DNA of 64,000 bases from Sphingomonas sp. Leaf21 (GTDB lineage Bacteria > Pseudomonadota > Alphaproteobacteria > Sphingomonadales > Sphingomonadaceae). Positions 20,614 through 28,171 of this stretch are shown here, piece by piece. The notes beneath the pieces were generated by a model that saw only the letters and a list, made by a program, of their open reading frames with translations, ran no database searches and was not told where the DNA came from. Position numbers and translations under genes: made by a program. The number at the start of each line of letters is the position of its first letter. The first letter of the stretch is position 1. The DNA lies in assembly GCF_916858675.1 (NCBI RefSeq), contig NZ_CAKASM010000002.1, positions 62,001 through 126,000 of the forward strand. Direction: 5' to 3'.

Positions 20614-21075
20614 CTACGTCTTGCAATAGCCTTCGCCGCTCTTGACGGTCAGGCATTCGGTCTTGCCCGCGAGATATTTCAGCCCCGTCGCGTCGCCAAT
20701 GGTCGGGCGCAGCGTCTCGCGCACGCCGTTGCGTTCGAACACGATGGTATCGCCGACCTGCTCGCCACGAAACTCGCCCTTGTGGTCGAGGTCCCATTGC
20801 ATCTCCATGCGATAGCGGCCGGGGGTCGCGGCGTGCTTGATGGTCAGGTACATGCCCTCCACGCCGATCCAGCGTCCGACATAATCGGGGGCCTTGGCCT
20901 TGGGCAGGCCGGTGAAGGTCGACCCGTCGCCCGCCGGACCCGCCGTCGCGGGCGCGCTGGGGCCGCCGACCGAGGCGGCGGCGGTGTTGTTCACCACCTC
21001 CGGCGTCTCACGCGAACAGGCGGTCAGGCCGACCGAGGTGGCGACAAGGGCGGAGAGGATCAGTATGCGCTTCAT
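20614..21075 (-). CDS. Predicted lipoprotein of unknown function
   Basis: 153-residue protein with a lipoprotein signal peptide (MKRILILSALVATSVGLTAC, lipobox LTAC). An Ala/Gly/Pro-rich linker follows, then a small beta-rich domain (YVGRWIGVEGMYLTI, RYRMEMQWDLDHKGEF, GDTIVFERNGVRETLRPT) ending in two cysteines (TECLTVKSGEGYCKT). I do not recognise a named family with confidence. It is convergent with hemA and divergent from rpiB. Confidence 0.75.
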   Translation of the reverse strand: MKRILILSALVATSVGLTACSRETPEVVNNTAAASVGGPSAPATAGPAGDGSTFTGLPKAKAPDYVGRWIGVEGMYLTIKHAATPGRYRMEMQWDLDHKGEFRGEQVGDTIVFERNGVRETLRPTIGDATGLKYLAGKTECLTVKSGEGYCKT

Positions 21076-21214
21076 GACGCGCTGAACCCGTCAGGCGCCT
21101 CGCCCGTTCCCGCCACCCCCATGGTGCCCGGTCCACCCAAGGGGGTAGCCATTCTTCCCGCGCGCGCGTAAAGGCGCACCCATTCCATCCTCACCCGTCT
21201 GGAGCGCCCGTCCC

Positions 21215-21661
21215 ATGCGCATCGCGATCGCATCCGATCATGCCGCCGTCTCGCTGAAGACCGTGCTGGCGGACTGGCTGCGGGAGCAGGGGCATGACGT
21301 GCTCGACCTGGGCACGGACGGCACCGCCAGCGTCGATTATCCCGAATTCGGTCGCGCGGTCGGCGACGCACTGGCCGACGGACGAGCGGAGCGCGGCGTC
21401 GCGCTGTGCGGCTCGGGCATCGGCATTTCGATCGCCGCCAACCGCAACCCCGCCTGCCGCTGCGCGCTCGTGTCGGAGCCGCTGTCGGCCGCGCTCGCGC
21501 GCCAGCATAACGACGCCAACGCCATCGCCATGGGCGCGCGCGTCATCGGTGAGGAAATGGCCAAGGCCTGCCTCCAAGCCTTTTTGTCCACCCCGTTCGA
21601 GGGCGGACGTCATCAGCGGCGCGTCGACATGCTGTCCACCGCCGCGCCCGCCCAGAATTGA
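21215..21661 (+). CDS. rpiB: Ribose-5-phosphate isomerase B
   Basis: 148-residue RpiB/LacAB-type isomerase interconverting ribose-5-phosphate and ribulose-5-phosphate. N-terminal RIAIASDHAAVSLK (substrate-binding Asp-His), DLGTDGTASVDYPEF, catalytic cysteine in VALCGSGIGISIAANR, and the LARQHNDANAIAMGARV block are all present. First gene of a tight run rpiB-glyA-small protein-nrdR; glyA starts 21 bases after the stop. This association of rpiB with glyA and nrdR is common in alphaproteobacteria. Confidence 0.96.
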   Translation: MRIAIASDHAAVSLKTVLADWLREQGHDVLDLGTDGTASVDYPEFGRAVGDALADGRAERGVALCGSGIGISIAANRNPACRCALVSEPLSAALARQHNDANAIAMGARVIGEEMAKACLQAFLSTPFEGGRHQRRVDMLSTAAPAQN

Positions 21662-21682
21662 ACGCCAAGGATACTGCCCCTC

Positions 21683-22981
21683 ATGAGCACGCTTAACGAC
21701 GTCCAGCCCGCCGGTTTCTTCACCCGTACGCTCGCCGATGCCGACCCCGCCGTCTTCGCCGGTGTCGCCCATGAGCTGGAGCGTGAGCAGACCCAGATCG
21801 AACTGATCGCATCCGAGAACATCGTCTCCAAGGCGGTGATGGAGGCGCAGGGCTCGGTCTTCACCAACAAATATGCCGAGGGCTATCCGGGCAAGCGCTA
21901 TTATCAGGGCTGCGCGCCGTCGGACGAGGTCGAGCAGCTGGCGATCGACCGCGCCAAGCAGATCTTCGGTTGCGACTTCGTCAACGTCCAGCCGCATTCG
22001 GGCGCGCAGGCGAACGGCGCGGTGATGCTCGCGCTGGCCAAGCCCGGCGACACGATCATGGGTCTGTCGCTCGACGCCGGTGGCCACCTGACGCACGGCG
22101 CCAAGGCGGCGCTGTCGGGCAAGTGGTTCAACGCGGTCCAGTATGGCGTCGATCCCGAGACGCACCTGATCGACTATGACGAGGTCGCCCGGATCGCGCG
22201 CGAGAGCCAGCCCAAGATCATCATCGCGGGCGGCTCGGCCTATCCGCGGGTGATCGACTTCGCCAAGTTCCGCGCCATCGCGGACGAGGTCGGCGCCTAT
22301 TTCATGGTCGACATGGCCCATTTCGCGGGCATCGTCGCGGGCGGGCTGCACCCGACCCCGTTCGGCCATGCGCATGTCGTGACCACCACCACGCACAAGA
22401 CGCTGCGCGGTCCGCGCGGCGGCATGATCATGACCAACGACGAGGCGATCGCGAAGAAGATCAACTCGGCGGTGTTCCCCGGCCTGCAGGGTGGCCCGCT
22501 GATGCACGTCATCGCCGCCAAGGCGGTCGCGTTCGGCGAGGCGCTGAACCCTGAGTTCAAGACCTATATCGCGGCGGTCGTGGAGAATGCCCGCACGCTG
22601 GCGAACACGCTGAAGGCGCGCGGCGCGAACCTGGTCGCGGGCGGCACCGACACGCATCTGGCGCTGGTCGACCTGACCCCGCTGGGCATCACCGGCCGCG
22701 ACGCCGACGAGGCGCTGGAGCGGGCCGGCATCACCTGCAACAAGAACGGCATTCCCAACGATCCGCTGCCCCCGATGAAGACCAGTGGTATCCGCGTCGG
22801 CTCGCCCGCCGGGACCACGCGTGGTTTCGGCACGGCGGAATTCGAGCAGATCGGCCATATGGTCGCCGATGTGCTCGACGGTCTGAAGGCCAAGGGCGAA
22901 CATGGGGACCCGGAGGTCGAGGCGAACGTTCGTGCCCGTGTGCGTGAGCTTTGCGCACGCTTTCCGATCTATCAGGGATAA
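21683..22981 (+). CDS. glyA: Serine hydroxymethyltransferase
   Basis: 432-residue PLP enzyme converting serine and tetrahydrofolate to glycine and 5,10-methylene-THF, the main one-carbon source. It shows the [17 protein letters not shown] start block, [29 protein letters not shown], and the Schiff-base lysine in [15 protein letters not shown], plus the C-terminal [13 protein letters not shown]. Length is canonical. AAGGA lies about 11 bases before the ATG. Glycine made here could also feed the hemA product upstream; that is inference. Confidence 0.98.
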   Translation: MSTLNDVQPAGFFTRTLADADPAVFAGVAHELEREQTQIELIASENIVSKAVMEAQGSVFTNKYAEGYPGKRYYQGCAPSDEVEQLAIDRAKQIFGCDFVNVQPHSGAQANGAVMLALAKPGDTIMGLSLDAGGHLTHGAKAALSGKWFNAVQYGVDPETHLIDYDEVARIARESQPKIIIAGGSAYPRVIDFAKFRAIADEVGAYFMVDMAHFAGIVAGGLHPTPFGHAHVVTTTTHKTLRGPRGGMIMTNDEAIAKKINSAVFPGLQGGPLMHVIAAKAVAFGEALNPEFKTYIAAVVENARTLANTLKARGANLVAGGTDTHLALVDLTPLGITGRDADEALERAGITCNKNGIPNDPLPPMKTSGIRVGSPAGTTRGFGTAEFEQIGHMVADVLDGLKAKGEHGDPEVEANVRARVRELCARFPIYQG

Positions 22982-22993
22982 GGACGTAATCGC

Positions 22994-23185
22994 ATGGCCA
23001 AGTTCGACCAGAAGATTTCCGAAGTGCAGGGCGACATCAAGTCGACCCCGGGCCTCGGCAAGAGCATGGCGAAATGGGGCGCGCTGGGCGCGGTCGTCGC
23101 GATTCCGGTGCCGTTCGTCGGCCCGATCTTCGGCGCGGCGGCGGGTGCCGGCTACGCCTATTTCAAGGCGAAGAAGAAGCTCTGA
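22994..23185 (+). CDS. Small hydrophobic protein between glyA and nrdR
   Basis: 63-residue protein of unknown function. A charged N-terminus (MAKFDQKISEVQGDIKS) is followed by a hydrophobic Gly/Ala-rich segment (WGALGAVVAIPVPFVGPIFG) and a basic end (YFKAKKKL), suggesting one membrane helix or a glycine-zipper hairpin. It has a good AAGGA Shine-Dalgarno inside the end of glyA and abuts nrdR directly (its TGA is followed immediately by the nrdR ATG). The operon position and clean codon use support a real gene. Confidence 0.75.
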   Translation: MAKFDQKISEVQGDIKSTPGLGKSMAKWGALGAVVAIPVPFVGPIFGAAAGAGYAYFKAKKKL

Positions 23186-23653
23186 ATGCGCTGCCCATTC
23201 TGTGGCCATGAAGACAGTCAGGTAAAGGACAGCCGCCCCACCGAAGATGGGGCGGCGATCCGCCGCCGCCGCCAGTGCGAGGGCTGCGGCGCGCGCTTCA
23301 CGACGTTCGAGCGTATCCAGTTGCGCGAGCTGTTCGTGTTGAAGAGCGAGGAGCGGCGCGAGCCGTTCGACCGCGAGAAGCTGCTCCGCTCCATCGCCAT
23401 CGCGACCCGCAAGCGGCCGATCGATCCGGTCAGGGTGGAGAAGCTCGTCTCGGGTATCCAGCGGCAACTCGAAACCAGCGGCGAGGGCGAGGTGTCCTCC
23501 AAGCGTATCGGCGAGATGGTGATGGAGGGGCTCAAGGGGCTCGACTCGGTCGCCTATATCCGGTTCGCCAGCGTGTACCGCGAGTTCGGCGAGGCCAGGG
23601 ATTTCGAGGCGTTCGCCGGGACGGTGGAAGAGGTCGCGCCGAAGGGCGAGTGA
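23186..23653 (+). CDS. nrdR: Transcriptional repressor NrdR
   Basis: 155-residue nucleotide-sensing repressor of ribonucleotide reductase genes. The N-terminal zinc ribbon has four cysteines ([13 protein letters not shown] and [12 protein letters not shown]); residues about 49-140 form the ATP-cone domain ([19 protein letters not shown], then [17 protein letters not shown]). Length is canonical. It begins directly after the preceding small gene. In known systems it binds paired NrdR boxes upstream of nrd genes; none of those genes is in this window. Confidence 0.97.
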   Translation: MRCPFCGHEDSQVKDSRPTEDGAAIRRRRQCEGCGARFTTFERIQLRELFVLKSEERREPFDREKLLRSIAIATRKRPIDPVRVEKLVSGIQRQLETSGEGEVSSKRIGEMVMEGLKGLDSVAYIRFASVYREFGEARDFEAFAGTVEEVAPKGE

Positions 23654-23872
23654 GGCGCGGTTCGGGGCGTGGGCACCGGACCGGCGAAATCCCCTGCTCC
23701 ACCCGGAATCGCCGTCCGGCAGAACGCGTCCGGTCCCAGGACTTCCCCTCGCGCCACGAAGCTCTCGCCGCCGAACAGCCGATCAAAGGCTGGTCCCATG
23801 CCAGGAAGGCCGCGCTGATCGCATCGGACTGGACGGCGCTTGAAGAAGCCGCGATACCGCGCGCGGAACGTG

Positions 23873-23899
23873 CCCTTCGACTTCGCTCGGGGCGAACGG
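23873..23899. repeat. Short dispersed repeat (CCCTTCGACTTCGCTC type)
   Basis: CCCTTCGACTTCGCTC followed by GGGGCGAACGG. Closely related stretches occur at about 6,924-6,943 and, in hairpin form, at 9,782-9,810, each in an intergenic spacer. Here it forms the last part of the 257-base gap between nrdR and trmJ, in which I see no gene. Confidence 0.5.
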
Positions 23900-23910
23900 A
23901 AGATTGAATT

Positions 23911-24654
23911 TTGTCCCAGCCCCGATCCCAGCCCCGATCCCAGCCGCCCGTCATCGTCCTGGTCCGCCCGCAGCTCGGCGAGAATATCGGCAAGGCCGCG
24001 CGGGCCATGCTGAATTTCGGGCTGGTCGAGATGCGGCTCGTCACGCCGCGCGACGGCTGGCCCAATCCGCAGGCTGGCCCGGCCGCCTCCGGCGCGGATA
24101 TCGTGCTGGAACGGGCCAAGGTCTATGAAAGCGTCTCCGACGCGGTGGCGGACTGTGCGCAGGTCTATGCCACCACGGTGCGCAAGCGCGGCGTGACCAA
24201 GCCGGTCGTGACCCCGGAGGACGCCGCGCGCGAGATTCACGCCGACACGGTCGGACGCGCCGCCTTCCTGTTCGGACCCGAGCGTTCGGGGCTGGAAACC
24301 GACGACGTCGCCATCGCGCGCAAGATCGTGACGGTGCCGATCAATCCCGAATTCGGCAGCCTGAACCTGGCCCAGGCGGTGATCCTGGTCGCCTATGAAT
24401 GGTCGAAGGGTGTCGCGCTCGCCCAGCCGCCCGAAACCGAACTGCCCGAGGTCGCGCCGCAATTCGAGCTCGACGGGATGATCGGCCAGCTCGAGGAGAT
24501 GCTGGAGGGGGCGGGGTTCTTCTTCCCGCCCGATCGTACCCCCGCGAGCAAGCGCACGCTCCGCACGCTGCTGACCAAGCCGGGCTGGTCGAGCCAGGAG
24601 GTGCGGACGCTGCGCGGGGTGCTGTCGACGCTGGCGCGGCCCCGCCAGCGGTAA
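23911..24654 (+). CDS. trmJ: tRNA/rRNA methyltransferase, TrmJ/SpoU family
   Basis: 247-residue SPOUT methyltransferase that in characterised members 2'-O-methylates position 32 of tRNAs using SAM. The knot motifs are clear: VLVRPQLGENIGKAARAMLN (motif 1), AAFLFGPERSGLETDD (motif 2), and NPEFGSLNLAQAVILVAYEW (motif 3). A C-terminal helical tail matches TrmJ. A TGA stop lies 4 bases upstream of the TTG start, so TTG is the only start that keeps the whole domain. The first residues are a duplicated Arg-Ser-Gln-Pro encoded by a 12-base tandem repeat. Role assignment is by family; the position methylated here is not known. Confidence 0.88.
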   Translation: MSQPRSQPRSQPPVIVLVRPQLGENIGKAARAMLNFGLVEMRLVTPRDGWPNPQAGPAASGADIVLERAKVYESVSDAVADCAQVYATTVRKRGVTKPVVTPEDAAREIHADTVGRAAFLFGPERSGLETDDVAIARKIVTVPINPEFGSLNLAQAVILVAYEWSKGVALAQPPETELPEVAPQFELDGMIGQLEEMLEGAGFFFPPDRTPASKRTLRTLLTKPGWSSQEVRTLRGVLSTLARPRQR

Positions 24655-24657
24655 CGG

Positions 24658-24919
24658 CCTAGGTCCGATCGACATTCAACCATGCCTGTCCTTCCCTCGC
24701 CCCTCGTGGAGGGGAGAGGGTTGCGCAGACTTGGTCTTTGCGTAGCAAAGCCCTAGTCGGAGCTGGGAGAGGGGTGAAGCGCTCGAAGAGCGCGCGAGCC
24801 TTGAGGCTCGCTCAACCCTTCACCCAAGCTGCGCTAGCCAGCACGCTGGCAAGCTTCGCTAACCCTCTCCCCTGTCCAGGGGAGAGGGAAGAATACGCTG
24901 AATGTCGATCCGGCCTAGG
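24658..24919. repeat. 262-base inverted-repeat intergenic element, family A
   Basis: The element is bounded by CCTAGG on both sides and has inverted ends: left GATCGACATTCAACCATGCC, right CTGAATGTCGATCCGG. Inside are nested hairpins, including CCCCTC...GAGGGG arms at each end, a GCGCTCGAAGAGCGC hairpin, GAGCCTTGAGGCTC, and GCCAGCACGCTGGC. It fills the 314-base gap between trmJ and the chorismate mutase gene. No transposase is encoded. Its two ends joined give the short copy at 20,498. It resembles a MITE or REP-like element. Confidence 0.7.
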
Positions 24920-24968
24920 TGGATTCCCGGCCTCCGTTCAGCTTGCACGGGGGCCGGGATACGGCCCT

Positions 24969-25277
24969 TTACCCCCGCGTCCGGTCGAACGCCGCCAGTT
25001 CATAGGCGATCGAGCCTTCGACCAGCACTTCCCAGATGTCGGCCACGACCGTCTCGGGCACGCCCAGCCGGGCGGCTTCGGCGCGAGCCTGGTCGATCAC
25101 CTGTCGCTTGCGATCCTCGTCGCGGACCCGGTCGCGGGTCGGCTTGATCCGCGCCGCCGCGTCCATATAGGCGAAGCGGCGCGCGAGCATCGCCACCAGT
25201 TCGCGATCGAGCTGGTCCACCCCCGCGCGGACCTCCGCCATGGTGGTGCAATCGGGTCCGGCGAGAATCTGGGTCAT
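24969..25277 (-). CDS. Chorismate mutase (AroQ type)
   Basis: 102-residue all-helical enzyme of the AroQ fold converting chorismate to prephenate (phenylalanine and tyrosine synthesis). Signature features: the N-terminal EVRAGVDQLDRELVAMLARR helix with conserved Arg and Asp, a lysine at the end of AARIKPTRDRVRDEDRKRQV, and the C-terminal helix with IWEVLVEGSIAYELAAF. It is a stand-alone domain, not fused to prephenate dehydratase. Size and sequence also resemble isochorismate pyruvate-lyases (PchB), which cannot be excluded. The start chosen is the ATG giving MTQILAGPDCTTMAEVR. Confidence 0.82.
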   Translation of the reverse strand: MTQILAGPDCTTMAEVRAGVDQLDRELVAMLARRFAYMDAAARIKPTRDRVRDEDRKRQVIDQARAEAARLGVPETVVADIWEVLVEGSIAYELAAFDRTRG

Positions 25278-25381
25278 GGGCGAGGCTGTGCCGATTGGCG
25301 TTCGCGCTGTCCAGTCCGGCTTGCGGACCGGGGCCGCCCGAGGATAGCATGACGGCACGTTCTCATGGGGGAGACAGGACG

Positions 25382-25606
25382 ATGCTGACGACGTTGCTGC
25401 TGCTGGCGCTTGTCGGCCAACAGGCCGAGCCCACGCCGCCCCCGGCCAAGGAAAAGAAGGTGTGTCGGACCGAGCAGGCCACCGGCTCACGACTGGGCGC
25501 CAGGCGCATCTGCAAGACCCGGGCGGAGTGGGACGAGATCGCCGCCGATGCCCGCAAGGACGTCGACAATGCGGCGGCCCGGCTGAACGCCGCCAGCGGA
25601 CGCTGA
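25382..25606 (+). CDS. Small exported hypothetical protein
   Basis: 74-residue protein with a short hydrophobic N-terminus (MLTTLLLLALVGQQAEPTPP) that is probably a signal peptide. The mature part holds two cysteines (KKVCRTEQATGSRLGARRIC) followed by a TRAEWDEIAADARKDVDNAA helix. This KVCRxxxxTGSRLG..C pattern occurs in many small sphingomonad secreted proteins of unknown role. GGGGGAGAC lies upstream of the ATG. It is divergent from the chorismate mutase gene. Confidence 0.7.
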   Translation: MLTTLLLLALVGQQAEPTPPPAKEKKVCRTEQATGSRLGARRICKTRAEWDEIAADARKDVDNAAARLNAASGR

Positions 25607-25618
25607 CCGGCCGCTTGC

Positions 25619-25647
25619 TTGACTCTCCGGCGCCCCTCGGCTAGGCG
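25619..25647 (+). promoter_or_regulatory. Predicted housekeeping promoter of rpsD
   Basis: TTGACTC, 14 bases, GCTAGGCG. It fits the alphaproteobacterial housekeeping consensus and has the same layout as the element before rpmJ (TTGACTT, 14 bases, ACTAGGCG). It leaves a leader of roughly 110 bases before rpsD, where S4 autoregulation could act; no specific fold was recognised. Confidence 0.5.
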
Positions 25648-25764
25648 CGCCGCTTCGCAATTGCCCCCGCACCCCGGTGAAGCGGTGGGCCTGCGCTCGT
25701 CCCTCAAAGACTGGCATGGCGCGATACCGGGACCAACGTTGTTCGTAGTTGCCAAGGATTACAT

Positions 25765-26379
25765 ATGTCGAAGCGTCACAGCGCGAAGTACAAGCTCGAC
25801 CGCCGCATGGGCGAGAACATCTGGGGTCGTCCCAAGAGCCCGGTCAACAAGCGTGAATACGGCCCCGGCCAGCATGGTCAGCGTCGCAAGGGCAAGGTTT
25901 CGGACTTCGGTCTGCAGCTGCGCGCCAAGCAGAAGCTGAAGGGCTATTATGGCGATGTGACCGAGAAGCAGTTCAAGGCCTGCTACCAGGAAGCCGCCCG
26001 CATGAAGGGCGATACCTCGCAGAACCTGATCGGCCTGCTCGAGCAGCGCCTGGACATGATCGTGTACCGCGCCAAGTTCGCGCCGACCATCTTCGCCGCG
26101 CGTCAGCTGGTCAGCCATGGTCACATCCGCGTCAACGGCGTGAAGTGCAACGTCGCGTCGCGTCGCTGCTTCGTCGGCGACGAGATCTCGCTGGGTTCGA
26201 AGGCGACCGAAATGGCGCTGGTCATGGAAGCACAGCAGCTCGCCGAGCGTGAAGTGCCCGACTACGTCACCGCCGACGGCAACACCAAGGTCGCGCTGAC
26301 CCGCATCCCGACGCTGGACGAGGTGCCCTATCCGGTGAAGATGGAACCGAACCTGGTCGTCGAATTCTATTCGCGCTAA
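25765..26379 (+). CDS. rpsD: 30S ribosomal protein S4
   Basis: 204-residue primary rRNA-binding protein of the small subunit and nucleator of 30S assembly. It begins [20 protein letters not shown], the alphaproteobacterial S4 form without the zinc-binding cysteines, and contains the S4 RNA-binding domain ([20 protein letters not shown] and [19 protein letters not shown]). It ends in [16 protein letters not shown] lies 8 bases before the ATG. It is monocistronic: a canonical intrinsic terminator follows. Confidence 0.98.
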   Translation: MSKRHSAKYKLDRRMGENIWGRPKSPVNKREYGPGQHGQRRKGKVSDFGLQLRAKQKLKGYYGDVTEKQFKACYQEAARMKGDTSQNLIGLLEQRLDMIVYRAKFAPTIFAARQLVSHGHIRVNGVKCNVASRRCFVGDEISLGSKATEMALVMEAQQLAEREVPDYVTADGNTKVALTRIPTLDEVPYPVKMEPNLVVEFYSR

Positions 26380-26407
26380 GTTTTCGGGTCTCACCGAATG
26401 TGGAAAG

Positions 26408-26434
26408 AGGCGGTCCTTCGGGGCCGCCTTTTTT
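26408..26434 (+). terminator. Intrinsic terminator of rpsD
   Basis: AGGCGG-TCC-TTCG-GGG-CCGCCT followed by six T: a GC stem with a UUCG-type tetraloop and a T-run, the clearest rho-independent terminator in this window, 29 bases after the stop. Confidence 0.85.
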
Positions 26435-26505
26435 CGTTTGGGCAAAAGTGGGCGGCCAAGCCGTTCGTCTCGATGGCGTAATGAAGTCATGCCTATTCAG
26501 GGTGT

Positions 26506-27783
26506 ATGGCCCATGTCGTTCTGGTCACCATAGGTTCGCTGGGGGACCTCCATCCTTTCATCGCGATCGGGCGATCCCTGACGGCCCAAGGGCATAGGGT
26601 GACACTGGCCATTCCAGAAGATGGGGTGGTCAAGGCTCGCGCTGCGGGGCTGAACGCCGAAGCCATTCTGCCAGGCCATATGGCCCTTTGCCATCGGTTG
26701 GGCATGAACCCAACGGAGTTGGCGGGACGGGTCCTTGCGGACTCACGCTTCGTTCTCGACGAAATCTTGATGCCTTCTCTCTCGGCCAGCGTCGCGGCCC
26801 TGGATGCGCTAGGGGCGGACGCGGACGTACTGGGCAGTTCGATATTCGCATTCGCGTCGGAGATCGTCGCGGAAAAGCGTCGCCTGCCGCTGGCGACGGT
26901 CCTTCTGCAACCGATGACGCTATTCTCGATCTGGCAGCCCCCGGTGGCACCGCATTTCGGGATGATGCGGCACCTTCCGCGTACCGGCCTTGGCCGAAGC
27001 TGGAATCGAACCATCTATGCGCTTGCGCGCATGGCATTGCGGAAGCGCCATTCGAAACGGATCGATGCGGTGCGCCGCGAACATGGCCTTGCTGCCAATA
27101 AGGCGGCCCCCTTGCTGGATCGTAATGCCGCAGCACAAGCCATTCTATGCTGTTGGTCTTCCACGCTCGGCGTCCTGCCGCCCGACTCGCCGGACAATGC
27201 CGCCCTTACGGGTTTCCCCTTCTTCGATAGCGAAAGTGGGGCGGCGGATATGCTGGCACCCGAGATCGCGGACTTTCTGCGCGATGGCGATCCGCCCTTG
27301 ATATTCACTCTGGGATCGTTCGCGGTAGGCTCACCGGGACCTTTTTACCACGAAGCCGTGATAGCAAGTCGGATGTTGGGTAAGCGCGCCCTGATGTTGA
27401 CCGGCCAACCGGGAACGCCGCGCCGGGACGGCGATTGCCTTTATGTCGGTTACGCTCCGCACTCGGCGGTCTTTCCTCATGCCGCTGCGATCATTCACCA
27501 TGGCGGTGTGGGCACTACGGGCCAAGCACTTCGCGCGGGTGCTCCGCAGATCGTCGTCCCGCACTTCGGAGACCAGTTCGATAATGCGGCCCGTCTGCAA
27601 TCAGCCGGTATCGGGCTGACGATCCCGCGCGAAAGGTTCGAGGCCAATCATGCTGTCGACGTCATTTCGAGCGTTCTTATGTCGGGCCGGATGAAATGTG
27701 CAGCGAAGCGTGCCGCTGAGGTTGTCGCGCAGGAGGATGGCGCGGTCAAAGCCGCCCGCCAAATCATCAGCCTATGTGAGTGA
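26506..27783 (+). CDS. UDP-glycosyltransferase-like protein (GT family 1)
   Basis: 425-residue GT-B fold glycosyltransferase similar to those that glucosylate sterols, carotenoids or macrolides. The N-terminal HVVLVTIGSLGDLHPFIAIG is the acceptor-side Rossmann start; the C-terminal donor site holds YVGYAPHSAVFPHAAAIIHH, GGVGTTGQALRAGAPQIVVP and HFGDQFDNAARL, the classic GT1 signature with the HxGGVGTT loop. No signal peptide. Codon use is noticeably less GC-biased than its neighbours, suggesting relatively recent acquisition. It is a single gene after the rpsD terminator, with no obvious partner. The acceptor is unknown; carotenoid or lipid is plausible. Confidence 0.85.
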   Translation: MAHVVLVTIGSLGDLHPFIAIGRSLTAQGHRVTLAIPEDGVVKARAAGLNAEAILPGHMALCHRLGMNPTELAGRVLADSRFVLDEILMPSLSASVAALDALGADADVLGSSIFAFASEIVAEKRRLPLATVLLQPMTLFSIWQPPVAPHFGMMRHLPRTGLGRSWNRTIYALARMALRKRHSKRIDAVRREHGLAANKAAPLLDRNAAAQAILCCWSSTLGVLPPDSPDNAALTGFPFFDSESGAADMLAPEIADFLRDGDPPLIFTLGSFAVGSPGPFYHEAVIASRMLGKRALMLTGQPGTPRRDGDCLYVGYAPHSAVFPHAAAIIHHGGVGTTGQALRAGAPQIVVPHFGDQFDNAARLQSAGIGLTIPRERFEANHAVDVISSVLMSGRMKCAAKRAAEVVAQEDGAVKAARQIISLCE

Positions 27784-27935
27784 GGGCGATCGTTGGTATA
27801 CTGCAAGTCTAACCGGTCGGTTCGGGCCCATGGCGATTGATGAAATTTGTCTTGCACGGGCCCGCTGGGGCCCAAGCTGGAGTTCGTCTTACGTTCTGCC
27901 AATCACCTCGATAAGCCTCGGCCTGCCTCACCAGG

Positions 27936-28079
27936 CTATCGACTCGCGCGTCCATTCCGCGAAATCGCCACGATGACGGCGGCGGCCAGTCCCAGGGGAA
28001 ACAACAGGCCGAATTTGCCGAACAGCAAACCGACAAAGCCGAAGATGACCAGCACGGCCAGGGGGTACAGTTTTCTCAT
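27936..28079 (-). CDS. Small membrane protein
   Basis: 47-residue predicted membrane protein: basic start MRKLYPLAVLVIFGFVGLLF, a second hydrophobic stretch GLLFPLGLAAAVIVAI, and a basic end SRNGRASR. Two short helices or one long one. The ribosome binding site is weak. It sits alone between a glycosyltransferase and an M28 peptidase. Function unknown; confidence rests on the amphipathic layout and the basic flanks. Confidence 0.5.
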   Translation of the reverse strand: MRKLYPLAVLVIFGFVGLLFGKFGLLFPLGLAAAVIVAISRNGRASR

Positions 28080-28171
28080 GTAGCGACACTGAGTGTCCCG
28101 CCGCCCCTTGGCAAGCTTGCCCCCGACCTCGCCGCCGGGCACAAAGCCCGCATAGCAAAGGGGAATCCGTC

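Noticed and set aside
24738..25352. 204-codon plus-strand frame across the repeat element and the chorismate mutase gene
   Set aside because: Runs through a palindromic element and antisense to a recognisable AroQ domain; no protein features.
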